Shown piece by piece: positions 22,495-32,090 of a stretch of 64,000 bases of DNA. The notes under the pieces are model-generated. The model had not been told where the DNA came from. It searched no databases and was given only the letters and a program-made list of their open reading frames with translations. The stretch comes from Bacteroidota bacterium (lineage in GTDB: Bacteria; Bacteroidota; Bacteroidia; Bacteroidales; UBA10428). How positions within the stretch are numbered: the stretch's first letter is position 1; every line of letters begins with the position of its first letter. A program made the position numbers and the translations under genes. The DNA is taken from positions 3,534,001-3,598,000 of the forward strand of contig CP065006.1 of assembly GCA_016699695.1 (NCBI GenBank), in the 5' to 3' direction.

Positions 22495-24696
22495 ATGATC
22501 GATGAATTAAGCCATATCGAAGAAAAATACAAGAAAGCCTTTAAGGTATTGCTTGCCGATATTAAAAAGCGCAAGGAGGTAGATAGTACCGAAAACCTTG
22601 AGCAGGCTTTTCTTGATCTCGTGCAAACGCGCCAAAATGAAAAGCGATCGGGAGGGAAAGATTATGTGCTTAGCATGGTGGAAGCGGCACGCATCGGAGT
22701 GAATGATATTGGTCTGGGCCGCACTTCGCTTATTAGTCTTTTTGTTTACCATGCCATTGAAAAAAAGCAAATCGATATTACGGCCATTGAAAAAAAATAT
22801 GGCGAAGCGGTAGCACTCATTGTCGATGGTCTTTCGAAGGTAATGAGCATTGAAGAGATAACGGTTTCGTCGCAGGCAGAAAACTTTAGACGCTTGCTTC
22901 TCAATCTTGCAAAGGATGTGCGGGTAATACTCATTATTCTTGCTGAAAGGCTTGAATACATGCGCGAACTGAAGCACATGAGCCAGGAAGAACAGATCAG
23001 AGCGGCGAGTGAAGCAGCATATTTGTATGCCCCCCTTGCCCATAGGCTTGGTTTGTACCTTGTAAAAACCGAGATGGAAGATATCTCCCTGAAATATACC
23101 GACCGCAAGACTTATAACATGATTGCGCACAAGCTCGACGAAACCATGCGTGAGCGTCAGGAGTTTATTGAAAAATTTATTACGCCCATCGAATCAGAAT
23201 TAAAGAAACAAGGTTTTGATTTTGAAGTAAAAGGCCGTCCCAAGTCAATTTTTTCAATCTGGAACAAGATGCGCAAAAAGGAAGTAAGCTTCGAAGATAT
23301 TTACGACCTGTTTGCCATCCGCATTATACTGAATACAGAACTTAAAAATGAAAAGTCAGATTGCTGGCAGGTGTACTCGGCTGTAACCGACATTTATCAG
23401 CCCAATCCATTGCGTATGCGCGACTGGATTTCGGTGCCTAAATCGAATGGCTACGAATCATTGCATACTACGGTTATCGGTCCCGATGGGAAGTGGGTAG
23501 AGGTACAAATTCGCACCTCGCGCATGAATGAGATTGCAGAAAAAGGGGTTGCTGCCCACTGGAAATACAAAAGTGGTGACACACAGGGTGGTGTTGATAA
23601 TTGGTTGGCCAAGATCCGCGAAATTCTTGAAACTCCGGAGCCTGATGCCGATAATTTTATCGACGATTTTAAATTAAGTTTATACAGCAAGGAGATATTT
23701 GTTTTCACCCCTAAGGGCGACTTGCGCAAGTTTCCTGAGGGCGCTACCGTGCTCGATTTTGCCTATGACATACACACGGGCGTTGGTGGTACCTGCACAG
23801 GGGGTAAAATTAACGGTAAAGTGGTTCCCATCAGGCACAAACTGCAAAATGGTGACAAAGTAGAGATTCTTACTTCCAAATTACAGAAGCCCAAAATCGA
23901 CTGGCTCAACATTGTGACCACAACCAGGGCCCAAAAGAAAATTCGACAAGCATTAAACGAGGAACAGGCCAAAGGGGCAGCTGAAGGAAAGGAAATGGTG
24001 AAAAGGCGCTTCAAAAACTGGAAAATCGAATACAACGATGAGATTATCCGGCGTATTATGAAGCGCTACAAATTGCCAAATGCCCAGGAGTTTTATTACC
24101 AGGTGAGTACCCAAAAGATTGATTTGTCCGATCTGAAAGACTTTATCAACGAAGAAGAAAAAGAAGAAGCAATATTAAAGGGCCTTGATGACATTGCACA
24201 GGAACCAAAAAGCAGTTCCCCTGAGAAAAGCACCAATCAAATGCTTATCATCGCCGAGCAACTGGCCAATATCGATTACAAACTGGCCAAATGCTGTAAC
24301 CCCATTATGGGCGATAGTATTTTTGGATTTGTAGCCATTAGCGAGGGTATTAAAATTCATCGTACAAACTGCCCCAATGCGGCCCAGCTAATAGGCAAGT
24401 ATGGTTACCGTGTGGTGCCAGCCAAATGGACACGTAAGAGCCCCGATTCGGTATTCCCTGTGAACATTCATGTAAAAGGCGAAGATCAGAAAGGGATTCT
24501 GCACAGCATATCAGAGGTATTTGCAAAAGACAATGCTGTTACCGTTCGTTCGATCAATATCAATACGGTCGAAGGGGCGTTTCATGGCATAATTGGTCTG
24601 GCAGTGCGCGACCTGACTCATCTCGACAGTCTTTTACAAAAACTTACAGCTATCAAAGGTGTTTATTCTGTGAACAGGTTGGAAAGTAATGCCTGA
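22495..24696 (+). CDS. RelA/SpoT-family (p)ppGpp synthetase with degenerate hydrolase domain
   Basis: The 733-residue long Rel protein has a synthetase domain that looks intact (GRPKSIFSIWNKM, YDLFAIRII, NGYESLHTTV, VEVQIRTSRMNEIAEKGVAAHW). A TGS domain (DLRKFPEGATVLDFAYDIH), a zinc-finger-like segment (AKCCNP) and a C-terminal ACT domain follow. The N-terminal HD region lacks the HD...ED motif: where hydrolases have LLHDVVED, this reads FVYHAIEKKQID, and the KLADRLHNMR helix is LAERLEYMR. I infer that it makes but does not degrade (p)ppGpp, so a second bifunctional Rel should exist elsewhere. Confidence 0.92.
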   Translation: MIDELSHIEEKYKKAFKVLLADIKKRKEVDSTENLEQAFLDLVQTRQNEKRSGGKDYVLSMVEAARIGVNDIGLGRTSLISLFVYHAIEKKQIDITAIEKKYGEAVALIVDGLSKVMSIEEITVSSQAENFRRLLLNLAKDVRVILIILAERLEYMRELKHMSQEEQIRAASEAAYLYAPLAHRLGLYLVKTEMEDISLKYTDRKTYNMIAHKLDETMRERQEFIEKFITPIESELKKQGFDFEVKGRPKSIFSIWNKMRKKEVSFEDIYDLFAIRIILNTELKNEKSDCWQVYSAVTDIYQPNPLRMRDWISVPKSNGYESLHTTVIGPDGKWVEVQIRTSRMNEIAEKGVAAHWKYKSGDTQGGVDNWLAKIREILETPEPDADNFIDDFKLSLYSKEIFVFTPKGDLRKFPEGATVLDFAYDIHTGVGGTCTGGKINGKVVPIRHKLQNGDKVEILTSKLQKPKIDWLNIVTTTRAQKKIRQALNEEQAKGAAEGKEMVKRRFKNWKIEYNDEIIRRIMKRYKLPNAQEFYYQVSTQKIDLSDLKDFINEEEKEEAILKGLDDIAQEPKSSSPEKSTNQMLIIAEQLANIDYKLAKCCNPIMGDSIFGFVAISEGIKIHRTNCPNAAQLIGKYGYRVVPAKWTRKSPDSVFPVNIHVKGEDQKGILHSISEVFAKDNAVTVRSININTVEGAFHGIIGLAVRDLTHLDSLLQKLTAIKGVYSVNRLESNA

Positions 24697-24738
24697 AAAA
24701 AAACATTTTAGTTTTATCTTTACAGAAACCAGCAGATT

Positions 24739-25365
24739 ATGAAAAAGTCATTTCTATTCCTTTTGCTTCTCCTTCCAATGACTTTTATACGAGCACAGGA
24801 AACAGATCAGGTAGTCGATTTTACCGATGAAGCGATCATAGAAGTTACGGAACAACCAACACCGGTTTCAGTAGTTCCTGCAAAAAAAATAAAATTTGGT
24901 GCCGATGCCGGAATGGCTTATACGGTTTCTTCTGCAGGTTACAGTGGCCCATCATTTTTGCTTTCGCCTTATGCCAGTTATCCCATCAACAACCGCCTCA
25001 GTTTAAGGGCCGGGGTTTCGATGGAGTATAGTCAGTTTTATTACCCCCACTATGCCGCACCAGGAGAATCGGCCATGCTACCCATGACCCGCATGTTCCT
25101 CTATGCTTCCGGAAATTATAAAGTGAACGAAAGACTGGATGTGAATGGCGGAGTATATCAGCAAGTACAGTATGTTCCCAACCGAACTCCCGGACAAACT
25201 CAAAGTCAGTATAATTCTCATGGCATATCCATGGGGTTTAATTACAAGATTACACCATCGGTAAGTTTCAGTGCACAAATTAGAATGGAACAACCCGGAT
25301 TTTCCGATTCGTATAGTCCCGTGCGGAATCCTTATCAGCAGTCTGGCGTGCCAGGCTGGTGGTAA
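24739..25365 (+). CDS. Small outer-membrane beta-barrel protein of unknown function
   Basis: This 208-residue protein has a clear signal peptide (about 20 residues, cleaved after IRAQ). An acidic linker with TEQPTPVSVVPAKK follows, then strands rich in Tyr, Ser and Gly (FLLSPYASYPINNRLSLRAG, ISMGFNYKITPSVSFSAQ). An eight-strand barrel of the OmpA/OmpX size class is likely. The C-terminus ends GVPGWW rather than in a classical Phe. It sits 42 bases after rel on the same strand. I recognise no specific family. Confidence 0.7.
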   Translation: MKKSFLFLLLLLPMTFIRAQETDQVVDFTDEAIIEVTEQPTPVSVVPAKKIKFGADAGMAYTVSSAGYSGPSFLLSPYASYPINNRLSLRAGVSMEYSQFYYPHYAAPGESAMLPMTRMFLYASGNYKVNERLDVNGGVYQQVQYVPNRTPGQTQSQYNSHGISMGFNYKITPSVSFSAQIRMEQPGFSDSYSPVRNPYQQSGVPGWW

Positions 25366-25383
25366 TAAAACGTGGCCTTAGGT

Positions 25384-27531
25384 TTATTTAGCCTTGAACA
25401 ACCGGGCAATGGTTTTACCTAATTCATCCAGGCGTTCTACGGGTTCCATCAGTGATGGATTGTTTAAATCCAGTTCATTGTTTTCTGAAACACCATATTG
25501 CCTAGGATAGATCAGAATAAAATTATACTTATTAAAATACTTATTCAGGTAGTGTGGAATTTTACGCATGCTTTCGTGGTACGAAAGCTTATGGGCACGG
25601 CTGAGTATTAAAATCAGGTTATCATCTTGCCGCACATTGCGCGAAAGAATTAGAAAATCATCCCAATTATCAAACAAAACAAAACTAGCTTCAATTTTAT
25701 ATTTATCAAAAATATCTTTGATAGTTCTGTTGGTTCTGGCGTTGCCATAAAATACGAATTTTGCCCCTGTGTTTTTCGAAATATTGTAAATTTTTGCTAT
25801 CCAGAAGGGGAAACCTGGTTCGCGTTCGGCATGGGCAGGAATAACAACAACGTGTCTTTTAATAGTTGAAATGGGTTGAGCCGGTTTGTAAACCAGTGTT
25901 GTAGCATTGCTTTGCGACAATACTCCTTCGGTGAGTTTACCCAGAAATGATTCGGTAAGGGCTTTCTTTTTATGTAGTCCCAAGACCAGGTCGGTAATGT
26001 TTTGTTCCTTAATAATGCTGGTAATGCCATTTATCGTGTCTATGTCGTAGCGCAACAGGCTATGCAAATGTGTGTCGCTTGCCGAGGCAGTAATGGTAGC
26101 TTTTTCAAGAAATTTTCGTGCCTTGATTTCGGCATCCGGATCAGAGGTGTTGTGGTTTATGATGTTCAGCGCATAAAGGTTACTGTTTTTGTTTTTCGAT
26201 TTTATAATTGTACTCAAACCAATCAGTTCTTCAATATTTTCCGGATTATTAATGGGAATAAGTATGTTCTCCGGAAACTCAGAATCGTCACCTTCGTTTG
26301 GAACTGAACTTGCCAATGAAAGATTTTTCCCCCCCTTTTGGGCAGCAAAGGTTGCAATGGTGCACGTTACCAGTATCATAACAATTGTTCCGTTTAACAC
26401 GCTATCGTTCAATAATCGAATGGGTTCACCAGTTGCAGTTTCGCCTAATATAATGTTATAGCCCACTAACACCGCTGCCAGGGTAGCAGCAGCTTGGGCA
26501 TTGCTTAAGCCAAAAATAATTCTTCTTTCGTCGAAGTTGTACCCTAATGATTTTTGAGTGGCCCAGGCTGCAAGGTACTTTGCCACTGTAGCCAGCACGG
26601 TCATCCAAATGGCTACTTTAATTGTTTCGAGGTTAGTAAAAAACACTTTGTAGTCAACCAACATGCCTACACTAATGAGAAAGAATGGAATAAATACAGC
26701 GTTTCCCACGAACTCAATACGGTTCATCAGTGGCGAGGTCGATGGTATAAGCTTGTTTAGGGCTAATCCGGCTAAAAAGGCACCAATGATGGACTCAATA
26801 CCGGCAGCAAGTGCTAATGATGCCGATAGAAAGACCATTGCCAGCACAAATATGTATTGCATTATTTTATCGCTGAAGGTTTTAAAAAACCAACGGCCAA
26901 TAATGGGGAAGAAAATCATCACAAAAAGCCCAAAAACCAGAATCGACACTGACATTTCAACCCAAAAACGGGTGTTCACTTCACCATGCACCATGCCCAC
27001 AATAATTGCCAGAACCAGAAGAGCCAATGTGTCTGTAATCATGGTACCCCCGACGGCTATGTTCACCGATCTGGTTTTTGTTACCCCAAGATTGCTGAGT
27101 ATTGGGTAAGCAATTAGGGTGTGTGAGGCAAACATACTCGCCAGCAGCACAGAAGTATATATGCTGAAGTGTAATACATACAAACCCAGCAAGGTGCCAA
27201 GAACCATTGGGATGATAAAGGTGTACATTCCAAAAAGTAAGCTTTTTCCGCTGTTTTTTTTGAATTCGTTGCGGTCGATTTCAAGGCCGGCCAGAAACAT
27301 AATATAAAGCAATCCCGCTGTGCCGGAAAGTATTATACCGCTATCGCGCTGCAGGAGGTTAAACCCATTGGGCCCAATAAATGCCCCTGCAATGATTAAA
27401 CCGAGAATATGAGGTATTTTTATTCTATTCAGAATGATGGGAGAAGCAAGTATTATTGCGAGAATTACCAGAAATTTGAGCACCGGGTCTGTCAATGGAA
27501 AGCTTAAATCGAGGTTCCCAAATAATATCAT
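25384..27531 (-). CDS. CPA2-family cation/proton antiporter with C-terminal USP-like domains
   Basis: This is a 715-residue protein. The first 390 or so residues form about 12 membrane helices of the Kef/Nha type, with helix phrases IPHILGLIIAGAFIGPNG and GIESIIGAFLAGLALNKL. The rest is cytoplasmic with two universal-stress-protein-like halves. It probably exchanges Na+ or K+ for H+. Neighbouring potassium uptake genes (28.8-31.3 kb) suggest it belongs to ion homeostasis. It is convergent with the small barrel gene, 18 bases apart. The 210 bases between its start and carbamate kinase contain no gene I can support. Confidence 0.92.
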   Translation of the reverse strand: MILFGNLDLSFPLTDPVLKFLVILAIILASPIILNRIKIPHILGLIIAGAFIGPNGFNLLQRDSGIILSGTAGLLYIMFLAGLEIDRNEFKKNSGKSLLFGMYTFIIPMVLGTLLGLYVLHFSIYTSVLLASMFASHTLIAYPILSNLGVTKTRSVNIAVGGTMITDTLALLVLAIIVGMVHGEVNTRFWVEMSVSILVFGLFVMIFFPIIGRWFFKTFSDKIMQYIFVLAMVFLSASLALAAGIESIIGAFLAGLALNKLIPSTSPLMNRIEFVGNAVFIPFFLISVGMLVDYKVFFTNLETIKVAIWMTVLATVAKYLAAWATQKSLGYNFDERRIIFGLSNAQAAATLAAVLVGYNIILGETATGEPIRLLNDSVLNGTIVMILVTCTIATFAAQKGGKNLSLASSVPNEGDDSEFPENILIPINNPENIEELIGLSTIIKSKNKNSNLYALNIINHNTSDPDAEIKARKFLEKATITASASDTHLHSLLRYDIDTINGITSIIKEQNITDLVLGLHKKKALTESFLGKLTEGVLSQSNATTLVYKPAQPISTIKRHVVVIPAHAEREPGFPFWIAKIYNISKNTGAKFVFYGNARTNRTIKDIFDKYKIEASFVLFDNWDDFLILSRNVRQDDNLILILSRAHKLSYHESMRKIPHYLNKYFNKYNFILIYPRQYGVSENNELDLNNPSLMEPVERLDELGKTIARLFKAK

Positions 27532-27741
27532 ATACTGGGCTTTTAGTTAGGTTCTCAAAGATATCATTTTTAAGATAATGATTTACTTGCTATTTATCAC
27601 AAAAAGTGGCAGGTGAAATGATTTTTTCTACAGAGCAATTAAGGATTCAGACACTAACCAAGGTATACAGAAAGTACGATAAGTATCATTTGCTGTCGGA
27701 TGAGAATTTGATAAATCGCAATATGTTTAATTCAAAAAGCT

Positions 27742-28725
27742 ATGAGTAAATTGGCAGTGATTGCATTGGGTGGTAATGCCCTTTTGCGCGACAACCAGGA
27801 TGGAACCATCGACCAGCAAGAGCAAAATACAACGGATACCCTCGAGAACATTGTTTTTCTTCTAAAACAAGGATACAACCTTGTTATTACCCACGGCAAC
27901 GGACCACAGGTAGGTAATATAGTGATGCGGAACGATGCAGGAGAGCACATGTATAATATACCACAAATGCCGCTGGATGTGTGTGTAGCCGATTCGCAGG
28001 GTGGTATCGGGTATATGATAGAGAGAGCTTTAAAAAATGTACTTACCCGCCATGGAATTAAAAGAAACGTACTCACCCTAATGACCATGGTGGAAGTAGA
28101 CCCCAATGACGAAGCATTTAAAAACCCCTCCAAGCGTATTGGTAAAGCCATCAGTCTGGAAGAAGCCAACAAAATGACCGAGGTGAAAGGCTGGGTTTAC
28201 AAGGAAGAAAAGAAACAAACAGCCGGATACAGAAGGGTAGTACCTTCGCCAATGCCCAAGCACATTATGAACTGGGAAGTGATAGCTCGCAATGCCAAGG
28301 AAGGTACCATTATTATTGCCGTAGGCGGTGGTGGAGTGCCTGTGTATATAGACGAAGAACAAAATGTGCGCCCATCGGAAGCCGTAATCGATAAAGACCT
28401 TGCCTCTTCTATGCTGGCAAACCAGATTGGTGCCAATGAGTTTTACATTCTTACCGATGTGCCTTTTGTGTATAAAAACTTTGGTCAGCCTAACCAGGAA
28501 GTACTCGAGTTTTTAAACCTGGCCGATACCCGCGAATTATTAGAAGCAGGAGCCTTTGGCGAAGGAAGCATGGCACCGAAAATCAAGGCTGCCATTCAGT
28601 TTATCGAGCGAGGAGGAGATAAAAGCATTATCACGGAGTCGAAAAAACTGGAAGATAAGGCCTATGGTACAAAAATTACCCTGGAATACGACGAGAAAGA
28701 CCTCCATAAATACGACAAAGCCTAG
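27742..28725 (+). CDS. arcC: Carbamate kinase
   Basis: The enzyme makes ATP from carbamoyl phosphate and ADP in fermentation of arginine, agmatine or purine derivatives. Its 327 residues and the motifs VIALGGNALL, VITHGNGPQVGN, the IGYMIERAL helix, IIIAVGGGGVPV and EGSMAPKIKAAI are all standard. No arginine deiminase or ornithine carbamoyltransferase is adjacent, so the carbamoyl phosphate source is elsewhere. A strong terminator follows. Confidence 0.96.
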   Translation: MSKLAVIALGGNALLRDNQDGTIDQQEQNTTDTLENIVFLLKQGYNLVITHGNGPQVGNIVMRNDAGEHMYNIPQMPLDVCVADSQGGIGYMIERALKNVLTRHGIKRNVLTLMTMVEVDPNDEAFKNPSKRIGKAISLEEANKMTEVKGWVYKEEKKQTAGYRRVVPSPMPKHIMNWEVIARNAKEGTIIIAVGGGGVPVYIDEEQNVRPSEAVIDKDLASSMLANQIGANEFYILTDVPFVYKNFGQPNQEVLEFLNLADTRELLEAGAFGEGSMAPKIKAAIQFIERGGDKSIITESKKLEDKAYGTKITLEYDEKDLHKYDKA

Positions 28726-28740
28726 TGCTTTAAAAGAAAA

Positions 28741-28781
28741 AAGCCCCTGCTTAAATGATTTTCACTTTTAGCAGGGGCTCT
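28741..28781. terminator. Bidirectional terminator between arcC and trkA
   Basis: AGCCCCTGCT (28742-28751) pairs with AGCAGGGGCT (28770-28779), a 10-bp perfect stem with A-rich left and T-containing right flanks. It lies between convergent genes. Confidence 0.88.
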
Positions 28782-28798
28782 TCCGTTAAACAAGTTCC

Positions 28799-29482
28799 TT
28801 ATAAATTGATAAAGTCCATAATATCTTTCTTCTTTCCTTTTACAATAAAACGCATATCGCTCTCAAGCACTACATCTGTTTCGAGGTTTTTCTTTTCGAT
28901 GGCATTCCATTTCACAAGGGTAGGGGTCGATAATTTTTTGTCGAGTTGTTTCAATGCCAACAGGATAATTTTATGGTGATTCTTAAAATCAATGTCCATA
29001 ATGGTTTGTCCAATGTATTCCATAGGGATTCCTACTTCTGCAATTTTAATATCGTCCGATACGTTGTAGATGCTGTAAACCCCTTTCATGGTAAGCTGCT
29101 CGGCAAATACACTGGCAGTTTCGTATTCGGGGTTGATTGTGTTGGAAACGCCCAGAGAATTTAACACTGTTTTGTGCACCAGCGAACTTTCGCGGCTATA
29201 GATGTTATTTACCCCAAGCTTTTTTAACAATGCAGTTGTCATTACGGACGAACCAAAGTCATCGCCAATGCACACTACTACCATGTCTGCATCTTTCAGA
29301 GGCAGGGTTTTTAGTGCGTGGATATCGGTAATATCCATAGAAATGGTGTTTTTGATGGTGGTTTTAAAATAGTCAACCTTAGCCATATCTTTATCCACAC
29401 CAATTACATCGTGCCCTAAAGAGGTAAGTTTTTTACCCAGCGAAGCACCAAAATTTCCAAGACCAATGATTACAAAGTTCAT
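28799..29482 (-). CDS. TrkA/KtrA-type potassium channel regulatory subunit
   Basis: This cytoplasmic RCK protein gates a potassium transporter in response to nucleotides. The start at 29482 (MNFVIIGLGNFGASLG) places the Rossmann GxGxxG at the N-terminus, as in KtrA; an upstream extension to 29560 would overlap the transporter gene and is rejected. The 227 residues contain an RCK_N domain with VVVCIGDDFGSSV and a shorter RCK_C domain from about 140. It begins 10 bases after the transporter gene, forming a two-gene potassium uptake unit. Confidence 0.95.
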   Translation of the reverse strand: MNFVIIGLGNFGASLGKKLTSLGHDVIGVDKDMAKVDYFKTTIKNTISMDITDIHALKTLPLKDADMVVVCIGDDFGSSVMTTALLKKLGVNNIYSRESSLVHKTVLNSLGVSNTINPEYETASVFAEQLTMKGVYSIYNVSDDIKIAEVGIPMEYIGQTIMDIDFKNHHKIILLALKQLDKKLSTPTLVKWNAIEKKNLETDVVLESDMRFIVKGKKKDIMDFINL

Positions 29483-29492
29483 GTGAATTATT

Positions 29493-31292
29493 TTAAATAA
29501 TAACAACGTTCTCCTTCGGATAGCGATACACCGAAGTGCTTTTTCTGCGGAATACTGCAAAGAGCAATGTCAAAATCCCCATCCTTCCGCCATACATTAA
29601 TCCGACCAATAGTAATTTCGAGGCATCGCTTAAAATTGGTGTAATGCCCATCGATAAACCAACAGTTCCAAAAGCCGATACGCACTCAAAAAGTATTTGG
29701 CGAACACCAAGATGGGGTTCCAGAAAAACCATAACCACCGATGAACAGCCTAAAATTATAATCGATAAGATAACTATAGCAAACGAGCGGTCTACCGAAC
29801 GCTCATGTATTTCGCGCTGATGCATTTCGATATGGTTTTTCATGCGTGCAATTCGAAATGTATTCATTATCGCTATTGCAAAAGTGGTTGTTTTTATACC
29901 ACCTCCGGTTGATACCGGTGAAGCACCCACCCACATTAAAAATATGGTGAGGGCTATGGTGACACTGGTAATTCCACCATAATCGATCGCATTAAAACCG
30001 GCAGTACGGGGAGTTACGCTTCCAAATACCGAATGCGCTATTTTTAATGGAATACTATAATCTGCAAGGCTGTTATTTTGTTCGAATAAATAGAATAAAA
30101 CAGCCCCAACTAAGATTAAAAAGATAGTAGTTAGAACTACAATCCGTGTGTTAAGGTTAATTATTTGAGGTACTATCACTGCGTTACTTTTACGACCAAA
30201 GAAAAGACTAATGCGGTTGATTTTTATTTTCAGAAAAGTATACACATTCAGCAAAATGGGAAATCCAATTCCCCCCAGAACAATTAAACCCGAAATCGTG
30301 TAAAGTAGAAAGGCTGAGTTTCTTGTGCTAATGTGGTAAAAGCCACCCTCGATCGTAGAGAAACCTGCATTACAAAAAGCCGAAATGGAATGAAAAACGG
30401 AAAGGTGTATACGTTTATCAATGGTGGGAAAGTATGTTGGGTCGAAACTAAAAAACAAAATGATACTTCCGATTAATTCTATAGACATTGTCATCACTAC
30501 CACCTTCAGCAGGGTTTTGGCAATATCCGATACGTTCTCATCGCTTAAAAAGTCGCTTAACACAAACTTCTCAGAGAATGACGAGGTTGTGCCTTTAAAA
30601 AAGTAACCGAAGAAAAAGGTGAAGGTCATGATACCAATTCCACCAACCTGAATAAGTAAGAGAATTACACTTTTCCCAAGCAGTGTGAAAGTCTGGGGAG
30701 TATCCAACACATTCAGTCCGGTAACACAAACGGCACTGGTAGAAGTAAACAAGGCATCGACATAACTTATGGGTTGGATAGTGGCTTTTGGAAGCATAAG
30801 AAGAGCAGAACCGAGTAAAATGATAAAGGCAAAACTAAACATAAGCAACTGGGCAGGGTTTAACACCAGGCTTAGGCTTTTGATATCATAACGCGAGAGT
30901 TCAAATAAAAACAGTAAGAATACGATTAAAGCATAATAGTAGAAATTGTTCAACCATACGATATTTCTGTCGAGATTGAGGGTTATGGTAATAAAAATAA
31001 TAAGTGCAAGAGACAAAAAGGTTACCAGGTCTACTGTATAACTTTTAAATCCTATACACATTAAAACCCTCAAAAGGTAAATAATACCAATGAGGGTAAA
31101 CAAAACGCGGTACTGATTCTGGGCAAAAATTATTATTTTGTTCGACTGGATGTTATAGCCAATTTTATTAATTACCGCTGTGATGAGAAAGCCCAGCAGA
31201 ATAAACATAAGGCTATTAAGAATAGGTCGGGCAACCCGAAGAACATATTTTGAACCTACTTTCGACCCAAAGAATGGTCTGTTGGTTTGCAT
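29493..31292 (-). CDS. TrkH/KtrB-type potassium transporter
   Basis: The 599-residue membrane protein has extra N-terminal helices before the four M1-P-M2 repeats. Selectivity filter loops are visible as TSTSAVCVTGLNV, ISAFCNAGFSTIEGG, GSVTPRTAGFNAIDYGG and ECVSAFGTVGLSMGI, each with the conserved filter glycine. It is the pore partner of the KtrA-like protein encoded just downstream. The extended N-terminus of about 150 residues with several helices is common in Bacteroidota homologues. Confidence 0.95.
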   Translation of the reverse strand: MQTNRPFFGSKVGSKYVLRVARPILNSLMFILLGFLITAVINKIGYNIQSNKIIIFAQNQYRVLFTLIGIIYLLRVLMCIGFKSYTVDLVTFLSLALIIFITITLNLDRNIVWLNNFYYYALIVFLLFLFELSRYDIKSLSLVLNPAQLLMFSFAFIILLGSALLMLPKATIQPISYVDALFTSTSAVCVTGLNVLDTPQTFTLLGKSVILLLIQVGGIGIMTFTFFFGYFFKGTTSSFSEKFVLSDFLSDENVSDIAKTLLKVVVMTMSIELIGSIILFFSFDPTYFPTIDKRIHLSVFHSISAFCNAGFSTIEGGFYHISTRNSAFLLYTISGLIVLGGIGFPILLNVYTFLKIKINRISLFFGRKSNAVIVPQIINLNTRIVVLTTIFLILVGAVLFYLFEQNNSLADYSIPLKIAHSVFGSVTPRTAGFNAIDYGGITSVTIALTIFLMWVGASPVSTGGGIKTTTFAIAIMNTFRIARMKNHIEMHQREIHERSVDRSFAIVILSIIILGCSSVVMVFLEPHLGVRQILFECVSAFGTVGLSMGITPILSDASKLLLVGLMYGGRMGILTLLFAVFRRKSTSVYRYPKENVVII

Positions 31293-31410
31293 ATTTATAG
31301 CTTGAAAAGGCGGCTCAAAAGTAATTTATTCTCCGACACCTTATCAAATTCGTTCATTTTTTTTTGTGCGAATAGAATAATTTCTTTCCCGATTTATTTT
31401 TTCAGGTGAA

Positions 31411-32034
31411 TTAGCAACCTCCCTGTGCTTTCTTCTTTTTCGGAGTGCTTTTTACCATTGGTTTAGGAGCAGCCGACGAAACTGAAGCTTCTGTCGATTC
31501 CAGCGATCCGCCTCCTAGCGATTGACTGGCTCCTTTTCTGAAATCGTACCGGGCAATTTCATCACTTGCCACTGTGCTTGGCGGAGCCTGAGGATTCAGG
31601 ATGGTTTCTGCCCAGTAGTTTAACCCACCCTGAAGAACAAAATTATTTTCCCAACCCAACTGACGAAGTATCATCCAGGCTTTTACTGCATCGGTGGTAC
31701 CATTGGAATAAAGTATATTTTGATAGACATCCTGGTCGAGGAAATCGCGATAGGTTTCCGATAGCAAATCGCTAAGAGGTATGTTGATGGCATTGGGCAA
31801 GGCATATTTGTCATAATCGTCAGGTGTGCGCACATCAATTAACCGAATGTTCGGATCCTTCTGAATGAGCAGTTGTGCTACCTCGTCGGGCGAATAAAAC
31901 ATTACGCTGTTGTTGGCTTCAGTTAATAACTCCTCGGCGGTGAGTTTGTATTTCAGGGTTGTATTTTGTGGTATAGCAGCCAATATAAAACCTAAGCCCA
32001 AAAATACGATGGATATTATGATGCGTGTTTTCAT
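31411..32034 (-). CDS. Periplasmic rhodanese-like protein lacking the catalytic Cys, with C-terminal GGC tail
   Basis: This 207-residue protein has an N-terminal hydrophobic helix that would export or anchor it. The rhodanese fold is recognisable (RLIDVRTPDDYDKYALPNAI, VLQGGLNYW). The active-site loop, normally YCxxGxR(S/T), reads YSNGTTD, so Ser110 replaces the catalytic Cys. The protein has a low-complexity Ser/Ala/Pro/Lys tail ending KKKKAQGGC; Cys207 is the only cysteine. It is the last gene of the sulfur operon, 56 bases after a YeeE-type transporter. A sulfur-carrier role for the tail is conjecture. Confidence 0.85.
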   Translation of the reverse strand: MKTRIIISIVFLGLGFILAAIPQNTTLKYKLTAEELLTEANNSVMFYSPDEVAQLLIQKDPNIRLIDVRTPDDYDKYALPNAINIPLSDLLSETYRDFLDQDVYQNILYSNGTTDAVKAWMILRQLGWENNFVLQGGLNYWAETILNPQAPPSTVASDEIARYDFRKGASQSLGGGSLESTEASVSSAAPKPMVKSTPKKKKAQGGC

Positions 32035-32090
32035 TTTTTTTCAAGATTATGAATAGCTTCTATTTCAATAAAATTTTGATTTTATCAGTA

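Noticed and set aside
22507..23130. Minus-strand frame of 207 residues
   Set aside because: It is antisense to the N-terminal part of the rel gene and has no domain or ribosome site.
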